Positions 18,148 to 26,737 of a stretch of DNA of 64,000 nucleotides are shown here, one piece after another. Both the position numbers and the translations under genes were made by a program. The notes under the pieces are model-generated. The model worked only from the letters and a program-made list of their open reading frames with translations, searched no databases and was not told the origin of the DNA. The stretch is from UBA1172 sp049889655 (GTDB lineage: Bacteria > Pseudomonadota > Alphaproteobacteria > Puniceispirillales > UBA1172). Numbering within the stretch: position 1 is the first letter of the stretch; every line of letters starts with the position of its first letter. Location: NCBI GenBank assembly GCA_049889655.1, contig JBMHCY010000003.1, positions 1 through 64,000 on the forward strand, in the 5' to 3' direction.

Positions 18148-19479
18148 TCATGGCAGCGTTTGCGGCACGGGAATGTTGTTGTTTTCGAGATAGGCGACCA
18201 CCGCCCAGGTGATCCGTTGCATCAGATCACGACGGTAGGCCTCGCTTTGCAGGTTGCGTTCATCCTTGCGGTTGGTCAGAAAACCCATCTCGATCAGCAC
18301 CGACGGCACATCCGGTGATTTGAGCACGGCAAACCCGGCAAACCGATGGCCACGGCGCGGCGTCGGCAGGCCCTTGAAAGCCTTGATGATCTCGGCGGCC
18401 AGCACCGATGACTGGTTCATCGATTCACGCTGGAACATCCCGAGCAGGGCCGAGGTCACTTCCGGGTCCGTGGTATCGAGATCAGGCCCGCCGATCAGAT
18501 CAGCCTTGTTTTCCTGGGCGGCGAGCATGGCCGCTTCCTTGTCAGATGCGGTTTCGGACAGCGTGAACACCGAAACACCACGTGCCTTTTTATTGGCCGC
18601 GGCATCGGCATGGAGCGAGATAAAGACATCCGCTTTTTCCCGGCGGGCCAGGTTGATCCGGGTTCTGAGCCGGTGATAGCGATCATCATCCCGTGACAGC
18701 ACCGCGATGATCTTGCCGGTGGCATTCAGCTGCCGAGCCAGTTCGCGGGCCGCCTTGAGGGTGATGGTTTTTTCCTGAATTCCCGAAGGGCTGATGGCAC
18801 CCGGGTCTTTGCCGCCATGCCCGGCATCGATGAACACCACCCATTTGCCGGGGCGGGCGGCATCTGGTGGGGCTGTACCTTCTTTCAGAAAATCAGGTTT
18901 CGGCAAGGGCAGTGCCATGCCGGAAGCACTGCGGCCACGGGGAGGCTGATCCGGTTTCGGTTCGGGCTTGAGCATCGCCACCTGCCCCGAGGGTGGTGCT
19001 GTCTGTTTGAGGTCTAGCGGTTTGCCGTGGGCAGCGTTGAGCGCCCGTGCCGCCAGTTGAAACGCCGTTTCGCCGCGGTCGCTGAGATCAATCACCAGCC
19101 GATGGCCGGTATTGCGTGGCGGCAACCGAAACGCCCTGATCGGGGCCGCCGGGGCATTCAGATCAATCACCAGCCGAGAGATATCAGGCTGCGGCTTGCC
19201 ATAGCGATAGCCCTTCAGCGGGGCTGTTTGCAGGGCACCGGAAGACTGGCGGCCCTCCACCTGCCATGACGAGGCGGGCATATCGATCACCAGACGCCAG
19301 GGGCTTGAGAGTAGGAAAAACGATACCGGTACGTCTTCGGATGTTTCGATCACCAGCCGGGCCGCCCCTTCGAAACTGCCGCTCCGCAGGCCGAGAATAC
19401 GGTTTTCGGCCAGAACCGGCTGCACCCATGCCAGGATGACCAGGGCGAGCAGAAGCACTGAAGGGATCAATCTGCGCAT
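18148..19479 (-). CDS. amiC: N-acetylmuramoyl-L-alanine amidase with AMIN domain
   Basis: This zinc amidase cuts the peptide from glycan strands, mainly for daughter-cell separation. The 443-aa protein has a signal peptide (about 1-24), an N-terminal AMIN domain for septal targeting (25-140), a proline-rich linker (about 170-205), and an Amidase_3 domain with IDAGHGGKDPGA, the Glu in GIQEKT, SLHADA, and a late catalytic Glu in VLIEMGFLTN. It is the first gene of the amiC-mrcA-prfB run and is divergent from rne. AmiC as opposed to AmiA or AmiB is a convention based on the AMIN domain. Confidence 0.93.
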   Translation of the reverse strand: MRRLIPSVLLLALVILAWVQPVLAENRILGLRSGSFEGAARLVIETSEDVPVSFFLLSSPWRLVIDMPASSWQVEGRQSSGALQTAPLKGYRYGKPQPDISRLVIDLNAPAAPIRAFRLPPRNTGHRLVIDLSDRGETAFQLAARALNAAHGKPLDLKQTAPPSGQVAMLKPEPKPDQPPRGRSASGMALPLPKPDFLKEGTAPPDAARPGKWVVFIDAGHGGKDPGAISPSGIQEKTITLKAARELARQLNATGKIIAVLSRDDDRYHRLRTRINLARREKADVFISLHADAAANKKARGVSVFTLSETASDKEAAMLAAQENKADLIGGPDLDTTDPEVTSALLGMFQRESMNQSSVLAAEIIKAFKGLPTPRRGHRFAGFAVLKSPDVPSVLIEMGFLTNRKDERNLQSEAYRRDLMQRITWAVVAYLENNNIPVPQTLP

Positions 19480-19576
19480 ACGTTAACCTCCGCAATCGCC
19501 GTAGTTTTGTATCGCAACCCAGGGCCGATGTGAAGCCATCCCATCCCCTGACAAAGCCAGCGTCTGCTGATTATGA

Positions 19577-19605
19577 TTGTAAGTAAGCATTATTGACCTT
19601 ATATT
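19577..19605 (+). promoter_or_regulatory. Candidate sigma-70 promoter of rne
   Basis: TTGTAA (19577-19582) and TATATT (19600-19605) are separated by exactly 17 bp, in an AT-rich stretch between amiC and rne. Transcription would begin near 19612 and give a leader of about 270 nt before the rne start. Confidence 0.5.
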
Positions 19606-19611
19606 GTTTTA

Positions 19612-19881
19612 ATCAGGGTTAATCCTGATCAGACCAGATTTATCGCTGATGACCATTCGGCATCGCGAAATAAGAGCGGGTGAAATCTCACCCCATGCTG
19701 AAAGACAAGGCCATGAACGCCAAAGCCATCGACCAGACATCAAACCGCTTCACTGAGGAAGCGGCTTTTCTGCATGGCATGACGTTAGATGAAGCCTCGT
19801 TTCCGAACAATCCGTTGACAGAAGAGCGGCTCAAGGCAGCCCGCCCAGAAGGGCTTCTGTGCACGGAAGAAAGTCAAAACA
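19612..19881 (+). promoter_or_regulatory. Long structured 5' leader of rne
   Basis: No convincing gene occupies this 270-nt stretch, but it has several hairpins: GGGTGA/TCACCC (19678-19693), CCGCTTC/GAAGCGG followed by CTTTT (19745-19769), and an AGCCC/GGGCT stem around 19840-19856. A small frame (ATG 19695, running to 19967) crosses the rne start out of frame. RNase E represses itself through its leader in enterobacteria; a similar role here is an inference. Confidence 0.45.
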
Positions 19882-22290
19882 ATGCCCAAAAAACTGCTTA
19901 TCGATGCACGTCAGGACGACGAAACCCGTGTCGTGCTGCTCAACAACAACAAGATCGAGGATTTTGATCACGAAACCAGCCACCGCAAACAACTGAAAGG
20001 AAATGTCTACCTCGCCCGCGTAACACGGGTCGAACCTTCCTTGCAGGCAGCTTTTGTTGAATATGGTGGCAACCGCCAGGGTTTTCTGGCGTTCAGTGAA
20101 ATCCATCCCGATTACTACCGTATCCCCATTGAAGACCGCGAGAAATTGCTCGCCGAGGAAGAAGAGCGTGCCGCCCGCGAAGATGGCGAAGACGGCGACG
20201 ATCAGGACAAGACTGAAGAAACAGCCGAAAACGCTGCTGAGGACGAAGCTGATGGTGATGCTGATGCCGAAACCAATGGCGAGAACAGCACTGAGGACAG
20301 TGACGAAGACCTGCGCTCGGAACGCCGCCGCAAGGCCCAGCTTTCCCGTCATTACAAAATCCAGGAAGTGATCTCAAAGCGCCAGATCCTGCTGGTACAG
20401 GTGGTCAAGGAAGAGCGCGGCAACAAAGGCGCGGCATTAACGACCTATCTTTCGCTGGCCGGGCGTTACTGTGTGTTGATGCCAAACACCCACCACGGCG
20501 GTGGTGTCAGCCGCAAGATCAGCAACCCTGTCGACCGCAAGAAACTGAAGACCATCACCAACAGCCTCGATATCCCCAAGGGGATGGCAGTGATTGTCCG
20601 AACGGCCGGATCAAAACGAACCAAGGCCGAGATCACCCGTGATTTCACCTATCTGTCGCGCCAGTGGGACGATATCAGGTCGCTGACCATGGAATCCAAT
20701 GCCCCGGCGTTGATCCATGAAGAGGGCAATTTGATCAAACGGGCAATCCGCGATCACTACACCTCCGATGTTGATGAAATTCTGGTCGAAGGGGCGGATG
20801 CCCACAAGGCCGCCCACGGCCACATGAAAAACCTGATGCCGAGCCATGTGAAAAAGGTAAAGGCCTATGAGGACACCACGTTGCCGCTGTTCCAGCGTTA
20901 TCAGGTTGAAACCATGCTGTCGGCAATGCACGACCCGCAGGTGACGCTCAAATCAGGCGGGTATCTTGTCATCAACCAGACCGAAGCCCTCGTTGCCATT
21001 GATGTCAATTCCGGCCGCGCCACAAGGGAGCGGAATATTGAGGAAACCGCGCTCAAGACCAACCTTGAAGCGGCAGAGGAAATCGCCCAGCAGTTGCGCC
21101 AGCGTGATCTGTCGGGGCTGATTGTCATCGATTTCATCGATATGGAAAACAACCGCAACCAGAATGCTGTCGAACGCAAGATGAAAGAGGCGGTTAAAAA
21201 CGACCGGGCCCGGATCCAGATCGGCTCCATCAGCCAGTTCGGCCTGCTCGAGATGTCCCGCCAGCGGCTGCGCCCGAGCCTTGCCGAAACGGTCAGTGAT
21301 CTCTGCCCCCATTGTCAGGGAACCGGGCGGGTACGGTCGGTTGAATCCGCCGCGCTGCAAGTCTTGCGGAGCATTGAAGCCGAAGCGATCAAAGGCCGCC
21401 AGGAAGCTCTTCATGTCTTCATGAACGCCAGCATCGCGATCTATATTCTCAACAACAAGCGTGATGTCATCGCCAGCATGGAAGAACGCTTTGAGATGAC
21501 GATCCACCTGCATCAGGATGACAGTCTCATCGCCCCGGCCGTCCGGTTCGGTGAAGACCCGGTTCTGGCGGCCGCTCAGGCCGACAAGCCCGAGCCGCGC
21601 AACCGCCGTCGTCGCGGTGGCCGCAAAGAACGTGATAACGGGGCCGAGGCCGACAGCGAGGCGGCCCCGCAAGCAGAGGAAGCAGCCCCGGCCGAGACCT
21701 CGGATGAAAACAGCGAGGACAAGCCGAAGCGTCGCCGTCGTCGCGGCAAGCGCGGTGGCCGCAAGCGGCGGCGCGATCAGGGCGAGAACGCAGCAGAAAC
21801 CGCAGACAACGCGGATCAGGCGGATACGTCCAGCCCCGCGGCGGAAGCCGCTGATGATGACGCGATGCAACCTGCCAGCCCTCAAGCTGAGGCTGCCCCG
21901 GTGGCGGCTGATCAGGCCGATGATGATGCTGCGGAAGTAAAGCCCAAAACCGCACGCAAAAAGGCAACCCGGAAGAAATCCGCCAAGGCGAAAACCGTTG
22001 ATACCGCTGACGCGGCGGCGGATGCGGGTGATGACGCTGCCGGCAATGCCGGGGGTGAAGACGAGGTCAAGCCGAAGGCCAAAAAGAAGAAGGCCGCCAA
22101 GGCAAAAACCGCCACCAAGGCCAAGAAAGCCACCAAAGCCAAGAAGGCCGCAGCCAAGAAATCTGCCGGTGACAGCCCGGAAGCGGAAACAGCCACAGGC
22201 CGTGAGACCGCAAGTTCCGCCCCTGTCGAGGTGGTCGATATTGATGCCGTCAAACCGGCAGCCAAGAAAAAGGGCTGGTGGAACAGCTGA
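19882..22290 (+). CDS. rne: Ribonuclease E
   Basis: RNase E is the main endonuclease of mRNA decay and rRNA/tRNA processing and the scaffold of the degradosome. The 802-aa protein has an N-terminal RNase H-like/S1 part (MPKKLLIDARQDDETRVVLL). The S1 domain is interrupted by a highly acidic insert (about residues 90-150), a feature of alphaproteobacterial enzymes. The DNase I-like catalytic region has DVNSGRATRERN and VIDFIDM supplying the metal-binding aspartates, and the Zn-link is CPHC. From about residue 560 the tail is disordered, alternating RRRRGGR-type basic patches with acidic and KKA-rich repeats, suited to RNA and partner binding. Its stop abuts the stop of the convergent aminotransferase gene. 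Confidence 0.95.
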   Translation: MPKKLLIDARQDDETRVVLLNNNKIEDFDHETSHRKQLKGNVYLARVTRVEPSLQAAFVEYGGNRQGFLAFSEIHPDYYRIPIEDREKLLAEEEERAAREDGEDGDDQDKTEETAENAAEDEADGDADAETNGENSTEDSDEDLRSERRRKAQLSRHYKIQEVISKRQILLVQVVKEERGNKGAALTTYLSLAGRYCVLMPNTHHGGGVSRKISNPVDRKKLKTITNSLDIPKGMAVIVRTAGSKRTKAEITRDFTYLSRQWDDIRSLTMESNAPALIHEEGNLIKRAIRDHYTSDVDEILVEGADAHKAAHGHMKNLMPSHVKKVKAYEDTTLPLFQRYQVETMLSAMHDPQVTLKSGGYLVINQTEALVAIDVNSGRATRERNIEETALKTNLEAAEEIAQQLRQRDLSGLIVIDFIDMENNRNQNAVERKMKEAVKNDRARIQIGSISQFGLLEMSRQRLRPSLAETVSDLCPHCQGTGRVRSVESAALQVLRSIEAEAIKGRQEALHVFMNASIAIYILNNKRDVIASMEERFEMTIHLHQDDSLIAPAVRFGEDPVLAAAQADKPEPRNRRRRGGRKERDNGAEADSEAAPQAEEAAPAETSDENSEDKPKRRRRRGKRGGRKRRRDQGENAAETADNADQADTSSPAAEAADDDAMQPASPQAEAAPVAADQADDDAAEVKPKTARKKATRKKSAKAKTVDTADAAADAGDDAAGNAGGEDEVKPKAKKKKAAKAKTATKAKKATKAKKAAAKKSAGDSPEAETATGRETASSAPVEVVDIDAVKPAAKKKGWWNS

Positions 22291-23460
22291 TCAGCAGTTT
22301 TCAGCGATCCAGGCGTTGATGCGGCGGCAGGCCTCTTTCATATCTGCGGTTGATCCGGCAAAGGACAGCCGCAGATATTCACGCCCCTGAACCGTATCGA
22401 AATCAACCCCGGTTGTCGTCGCCACATGGGCTTCCTTGAGCAACCGGTCGGCGAGCACGACGCTGTCTTCGGCGATGGCTGTTGTCCGGACATAGAGATA
22501 GAACGCACCTTCCACCGGGGCGACATCCTGCAACAGCCGCGGGTCGAGTTCATTGCGAAGAATATCGAGATTGTCGCCATAGCGGCTGATATGGCTTTCG
22601 AGTTCAGCGATCGAGGCCGGATCGGTAATCGCTGCCGTCGCCGCGATCTGGGAAAGGGTCGGGACAGAGATCACCGCATTCTGCGCCAGCCTGTCCATCG
22701 GCTCGACAAGATCATCAGGGACGATCATCCAGCCGACCCGATGACCGGTCATGGAAAAATACTTCGAAAATGAATTGATGATAATCGCGTCATCGGCGGT
22801 CGCCAGTGCCGAAGGGGTATCCACCCCAAAGGCAATGCCGTGATAGATTTCATCAGAGATCAGCCGCACATCATTGTCCCTGCACCAGCCGGTGATCGCT
22901 GCCAGTTCCTCGGCATTGAGCACAACCCCTGTGGGGTTGGCGGGGCTGGCGATGATCAGCCCGGCAGGTTTTTCCGGCAGCGCATCGAGATGTTCCGGCC
23001 TCAGCTTCCAGCCTTCAGCCCCGCGCAATTCGATCATCAGAGGCCGCAGCCCGACCGATTCCATCAGGTTGCGATAGGCGGAATAACCGGGATTGGTCAT
23101 GGCGATGGTATCGCCGGGATCAAAACAGTTGAGAAACGCCATGGCGAAACCCAGCGAGGAGCCGACCGTGACAACAACATTATCCGGGCTCACCGAAAGC
23201 CCGTGAACGCGGCTGTAATGGGCGGCTATGCCCTCGCGCAGGGGGTCGATCCCAAGGGTCATGGTATAGCCGTGGCTGGCCGGATCATCGAGAGCCTCAA
23301 CAACAGCCTTGATCGCCGGGGCAGGTGCCCCCGATGACGGCTGGCCAACCTCGAGATGCATGACATCGGCACCACTTGCTTCGAGGGCGGCGGCGCGGGC
23401 CATCACATCCATGACCAGAAACGGAGAGAGATCCGATCGTGCAGAAAGTTTGACCGTCAT
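22291..23460 (-). CDS. PLP-dependent aminotransferase, class I/II
   Basis: The 389-aa protein is a fold-type I aminotransferase with ASPANPTGVVL (substrate/PLP loop), DEIYHGIAFG and the Schiff-base lysine in NSFSKYFSMTGHRVGW. The N-terminus (VMDVMARAAALEASGADVMHLEVGQPS) and length fit the aspartate/alanine-type subgroup often annotated as an amino-acid or pyridoxal-dependent aminotransferase. The true substrate cannot be assigned by sequence. It is transcribed alone, convergent with rne and divergent from the M48 protease gene. Confidence 0.88.
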   Translation of the reverse strand: MTVKLSARSDLSPFLVMDVMARAAALEASGADVMHLEVGQPSSGAPAPAIKAVVEALDDPASHGYTMTLGIDPLREGIAAHYSRVHGLSVSPDNVVVTVGSSLGFAMAFLNCFDPGDTIAMTNPGYSAYRNLMESVGLRPLMIELRGAEGWKLRPEHLDALPEKPAGLIIASPANPTGVVLNAEELAAITGWCRDNDVRLISDEIYHGIAFGVDTPSALATADDAIIINSFSKYFSMTGHRVGWMIVPDDLVEPMDRLAQNAVISVPTLSQIAATAAITDPASIAELESHISRYGDNLDILRNELDPRLLQDVAPVEGAFYLYVRTTAIAEDSVVLADRLLKEAHVATTTGVDFDTVQGREYLRLSFAGSTADMKEACRRINAWIAENC

Positions 23461-23541
23461 AATGTCACCATTTTCCCGTGAAATGTGTTATGGGATAGAC
23501 CATCCTGATATGATCTAGAGGCATACCGCATCGGAGCTGAA

Positions 23542-24885
23542 ATGCCAAGGACAGCACAGCAAAATTTCTGGCGCCATCTCGCCGCCCTCTTTCTGCTGGT
23601 GGGGCTGCTGTTTCCGGCCGTCACCAAGGCTTCGGTGATCAGGGATACCGAACTCGAAGCAGGGCTGCTGCGGATTGCCCGGCCGATGGCAAAGGAAGCC
23701 GGGCTCAACCCCGGCAAGTTGCAGATCCGGATCGTCATCTCACCGCAATACAATGCGTTTGTCATGGCAGACGGCATTATCTATGTGCATAGCGGCCTGA
23801 TCATGAAGGCCGATAATATGCTCGAGGTGGCAGGGGTCCTGGCCCATGAAATCGGCCATATCGCCGCCGGTCACGTGCATCAGCGCCCGGGCGTCATCAG
23901 GGAAGCCGGCATGGCCAGCATCCTGGGGGCTGTCGCAGCGGTGGCACTGACGGCTGCAGGCAGTGCCGATGCCGCCATCGGGGTGATGGCGGGCAGCACC
24001 GACCAGACACGCAAGATCGTCATGGCCCGATCGCGCCAGGATGAAGGCGTGGCCGATGAATACGCCATCAGCCTGATGACAAGCCAGGGGTATTCGGTTG
24101 CCCCTATGGCAGAGAGAATGCGGCAGATCGCATCCCAGCGGATGCTGCCCGAAACCCGCCAATCTGACTATTACAGATCACACCCCGGGGCGCTTGAACG
24201 AAGCGCTGTCTTTCAGGATCATGTCAACACCCATGAGACATCACCGCCTGTGGAAGCACCATGGATGACGAGGCTGCACCAGCGGCTCAAATCAAAACTC
24301 GAAGGCTGGGCCACGCCGCCGCGCAATGTCCTTGTCAGCACGATGGGCACTGATGATCACAACGCCCTCTACAAACGCGCGATCGCCTTTCACCGGCTCT
24401 CTGATCTCGACGCTGCCCGTGAATTCATGCAGGAATTGATTACAGCCCAGCCCGATGATCCCTATTTCTATGAATTCATGGGCGATATCATGCTGGCCTC
24501 CGGGGATGCCGCCTCTGCTGTCGAGGCGTATCTGAAGGCGCTTGAGAATCTGTCACCGACCATCAATGCCGGGCAGATCGAGTTGTCGCTCGGCCGGGCC
24601 TATCTGGCACTGGATAATCCGGCATCGATCGAGAAAGCTGTCACCGTACTGAGGCGGGCCCAGCGGAACGAACCGAATTGGGCCTTTGTGAAACGCCAGC
24701 TGGGGATCAGTCTCGGCCGGGCCGGTCACTTTGCCGAGGCCGATATCACCCTCGCCGAAGAAGCGATGATGACAGGCAATACCGATCTGGCAAAGCAACT
24801 GGCCGAAAGGGTCAAATCCAACCCTGACGCCAACAACCAGCAACGCCGTCTGGCCCATGATATCCTGCTCCAATTGGGGCCATAA
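23542..24885 (+). CDS. Periplasmic M48 metalloprotease with TPR repeats, BepA-like
   Basis: The 447-aa protein has a signal peptide (to about residue 30), an M48 peptidase domain with the zinc motif HEIGH (AHEIGHIAAGH) and the third-ligand region DEGVADEYA, and a C-terminal TPR-like region (about 275-440). This layout matches BepA (YfgC), which helps assemble or degrade outer membrane beta-barrel proteins such as LptD and BamA. GGAG five bases upstream supports the start. It lies 67 bp before a DsbA-like thiol oxidoreductase gene on the same strand, and both would act on periplasmic protein folding. Confidence 0.9.
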   Translation: MPRTAQQNFWRHLAALFLLVGLLFPAVTKASVIRDTELEAGLLRIARPMAKEAGLNPGKLQIRIVISPQYNAFVMADGIIYVHSGLIMKADNMLEVAGVLAHEIGHIAAGHVHQRPGVIREAGMASILGAVAAVALTAAGSADAAIGVMAGSTDQTRKIVMARSRQDEGVADEYAISLMTSQGYSVAPMAERMRQIASQRMLPETRQSDYYRSHPGALERSAVFQDHVNTHETSPPVEAPWMTRLHQRLKSKLEGWATPPRNVLVSTMGTDDHNALYKRAIAFHRLSDLDAAREFMQELITAQPDDPYFYEFMGDIMLASGDAASAVEAYLKALENLSPTINAGQIELSLGRAYLALDNPASIEKAVTVLRRAQRNEPNWAFVKRQLGISLGRAGHFAEADITLAEEAMMTGNTDLAKQLAERVKSNPDANNQQRRLAHDILLQLGP

Positions 24886-24952
24886 TGCTTTGCCTCACAG
24901 GGCGTCTTGCAGTAAAACCACAAGTGTATTGAGAGGAAAGAGAGAGCGATCC

Positions 24953-25735
24953 ATGGCTGAAAAATCCAACAAAAAGGCTGAACCGGCTGCAACACCGAAA
25001 AACAACACCGCAATAGCATTCATGCTGGCGGGGGCCGTTGCCTTCGGGGTCGGGGCCGGGATGATGATCGAAAGCCGCAACAGCAGCCCTGATGGCGGCA
25101 ATGCACCGACCGAAAGCCAGATGGCAGAATTTATCGCCCAGAACCCGAAACTGATCCTCGATAGCGTCCGCAATTACACTGCCGAAATGCAACGCCAGGA
25201 ACAGGAGCAGGGCTTTAACCTCGTCCGGGCCAATGACGGCAACACCATTCTCGGTAACCCTGATGGTGATGTGACCATCTATGAATTCAGTGATTACAAC
25301 TGCGGCTACTGCAAGCGCAGTTTCAACACGCTGATGGCACTGACAGCGGAAGACAGCGATATCCGCATCGTCGTCAAGGAATTCCCGATCCTGGCCCAGT
25401 CCTCGGCTGATGCCGCCATCCTCGCCCTTGGCGCAGGGGAGCTTGGGCTCTTCGAAGCCTTCCATACCAAGCTGATGACATGGCAGGGCGGGCTGGATGA
25501 CATGGCCTTTGAGACTATTGCCGAAGACAGCGGCACCACGGTGGCAGATCTGCTTGCCGCTGCTGAAAAAATTGATACCGATGCCATTATCAGTGCCAAC
25601 CGCAACATGGCTGAGCAACTGAAGATTACGGGAACACCGGCATTTCTCATCGGCGACACCCTCATCCCCGGGGCAATCTCGCTCGACGAGATGAAGGCCC
25701 TTGTCAAGGAAGTCCGCGAAAACCGCAAGGGCTGA
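24953..25735 (+). CDS. DsbA-family thiol:disulfide oxidoreductase
   Basis: The 260-aa protein has a short basic N-terminus, one membrane anchor (about 20-40, AIAFMLAGAVAFGVGAGMMI), a DsbA N-terminal helical region and a thioredoxin fold with active site CGYC (FSDYNCGYCKRS) and the cis-proline loop TGTPAFLIGD. It resembles the anchored periplasmic DsbA/ScsC-like proteins of alphaproteobacteria, which can be oxidases or isomerases. The start at 24953 has GAGAGAGCG upstream. It follows the BepA-like protease gene and precedes aroQ. Confidence 0.9.
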   Translation: MAEKSNKKAEPAATPKNNTAIAFMLAGAVAFGVGAGMMIESRNSSPDGGNAPTESQMAEFIAQNPKLILDSVRNYTAEMQRQEQEQGFNLVRANDGNTILGNPDGDVTIYEFSDYNCGYCKRSFNTLMALTAEDSDIRIVVKEFPILAQSSADAAILALGAGELGLFEAFHTKLMTWQGGLDDMAFETIAEDSGTTVADLLAAAEKIDTDAIISANRNMAEQLKITGTPAFLIGDTLIPGAISLDEMKALVKEVRENRKG

Positions 25736-25789
25736 GATGACACGCCGGGCAGGCGCTGATATACTCGCCTCTCAACGGGACGATCACCA

Positions 25790-26242
25790 ATGACACCATC
25801 ACGCGACATTCTTCTGATCAATGGGCCAAACCTCAATATGCTGGGCAAGCGTGAGGCCTCGATCTACGGCCATGAAACACTGGCCGATATCGAGGACAAA
25901 TGCACCCAGCAGGCGAAAGCCCATGGCCTCGGTTGCGTCACTTTCCAATCGAATGACGAGGCGGCGTTGATCGCCCGCATTCATGAAGCGGTGACAGCAC
26001 CCCCGGCCGGTATTGTGATCAATGCCGGGGCGTTCACCCATACCTCGATTGCCATCCGTGATGCCCTTGCCATGGTGACCTGCCCGGTGGTCGAAACCCA
26101 TATTTCAAACATTCATGCCAGAGAAGAATTCCGTCACCATTCCTATCTCGCCGGGGTAGCGACCGGCGTCATTGCCGGGTTTGGTGTCTCATCCTATCTC
26201 TTGGCCATTGATGCTGTTGCCGCTATCGTTCTGAAGGAGTAA
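25790..26242 (+). CDS. aroQ: 3-dehydroquinate dehydratase, type II
   Basis: AroQ converts 3-dehydroquinate to 3-dehydroshikimate in the shikimate pathway. The 150-aa protein has the flavodoxin-like fold signature LLINGPNLNMLGKREASIYG with the catalytic tyrosine, QSNDEAALI, GIVINAGAFTHTS and ETHISNIHAREEFRHHSYL with the catalytic histidine. It is followed after three bases by accB; the aroQ-accB-accC order is widespread in proteobacteria. Confidence 0.96.
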   Translation: MTPSRDILLINGPNLNMLGKREASIYGHETLADIEDKCTQQAKAHGLGCVTFQSNDEAALIARIHEAVTAPPAGIVINAGAFTHTSIAIRDALAMVTCPVVETHISNIHAREEFRHHSYLAGVATGVIAGFGVSSYLLAIDAVAAIVLKE

Positions 26243-26245
26243 TTG

Positions 26246-26716
26246 ATGCCGAAATCCCCCGCAGCCGATGCCAAGGCCGTCCAACTTGTCCGTGATCTGA
26301 CCGATATTCTGGAAGATGCCGGGCTGGTCGAGCTTGAATACAACACTGAAAATGTCAGCATCCGCCTGTCGAAAGCAGCAGCCATGGCAGCGCCGGTTGC
26401 CGCGGCTCCGGCTCCGGCCCCTGCGGCAGCGGCGGCCCCGGCCCCGGCTGCTGCCCCGGAAGCCGAAGCCGAGATCGATCTGACCAACGCCATCACCTCG
26501 CCAATGGTCGGGACAGTCTATCTCTCGCCCGAACCGGGGGCCGCGCAATTCGTCAGTGAAGGCGACAGTGTCAAAGCCGGTCAAACGCTGCTGATTGTTG
26601 AAGCCATGAAGGTGATGAACCCGATCACTGCCCAGAAGGGCGGCGTTGTCCGCAGCATTCTTGTGGGTGACGCCCAACCGGTCGAGTTTGGCGAACCTCT
26701 TGTTATCATTGACTGA
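26246..26716 (+). CDS. accB: Biotin carboxyl carrier protein of acetyl-CoA carboxylase
   Basis: AccB carries biotin between the biotin carboxylase and the carboxyltransferase in fatty acid synthesis. The 156-aa protein has a short N-terminal domain, a long Ala-Pro linker (about residues 48-72) and the biotinyl domain with the modified lysine in EAMKVMNP. ATG 26246 is chosen over the preceding TTG because AAGGAG at 26234-26239 is correctly spaced from it. It is directly followed by accC. Confidence 0.96.
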   Translation: MPKSPAADAKAVQLVRDLTDILEDAGLVELEYNTENVSIRLSKAAAMAAPVAAAPAPAPAAAAAPAPAAAPEAEAEIDLTNAITSPMVGTVYLSPEPGAAQFVSEGDSVKAGQTLLIVEAMKVMNPITAQKGGVVRSILVGDAQPVEFGEPLVIID

Positions 26717-26737
26717 TTGCGAGAGAGAGGATACGCC

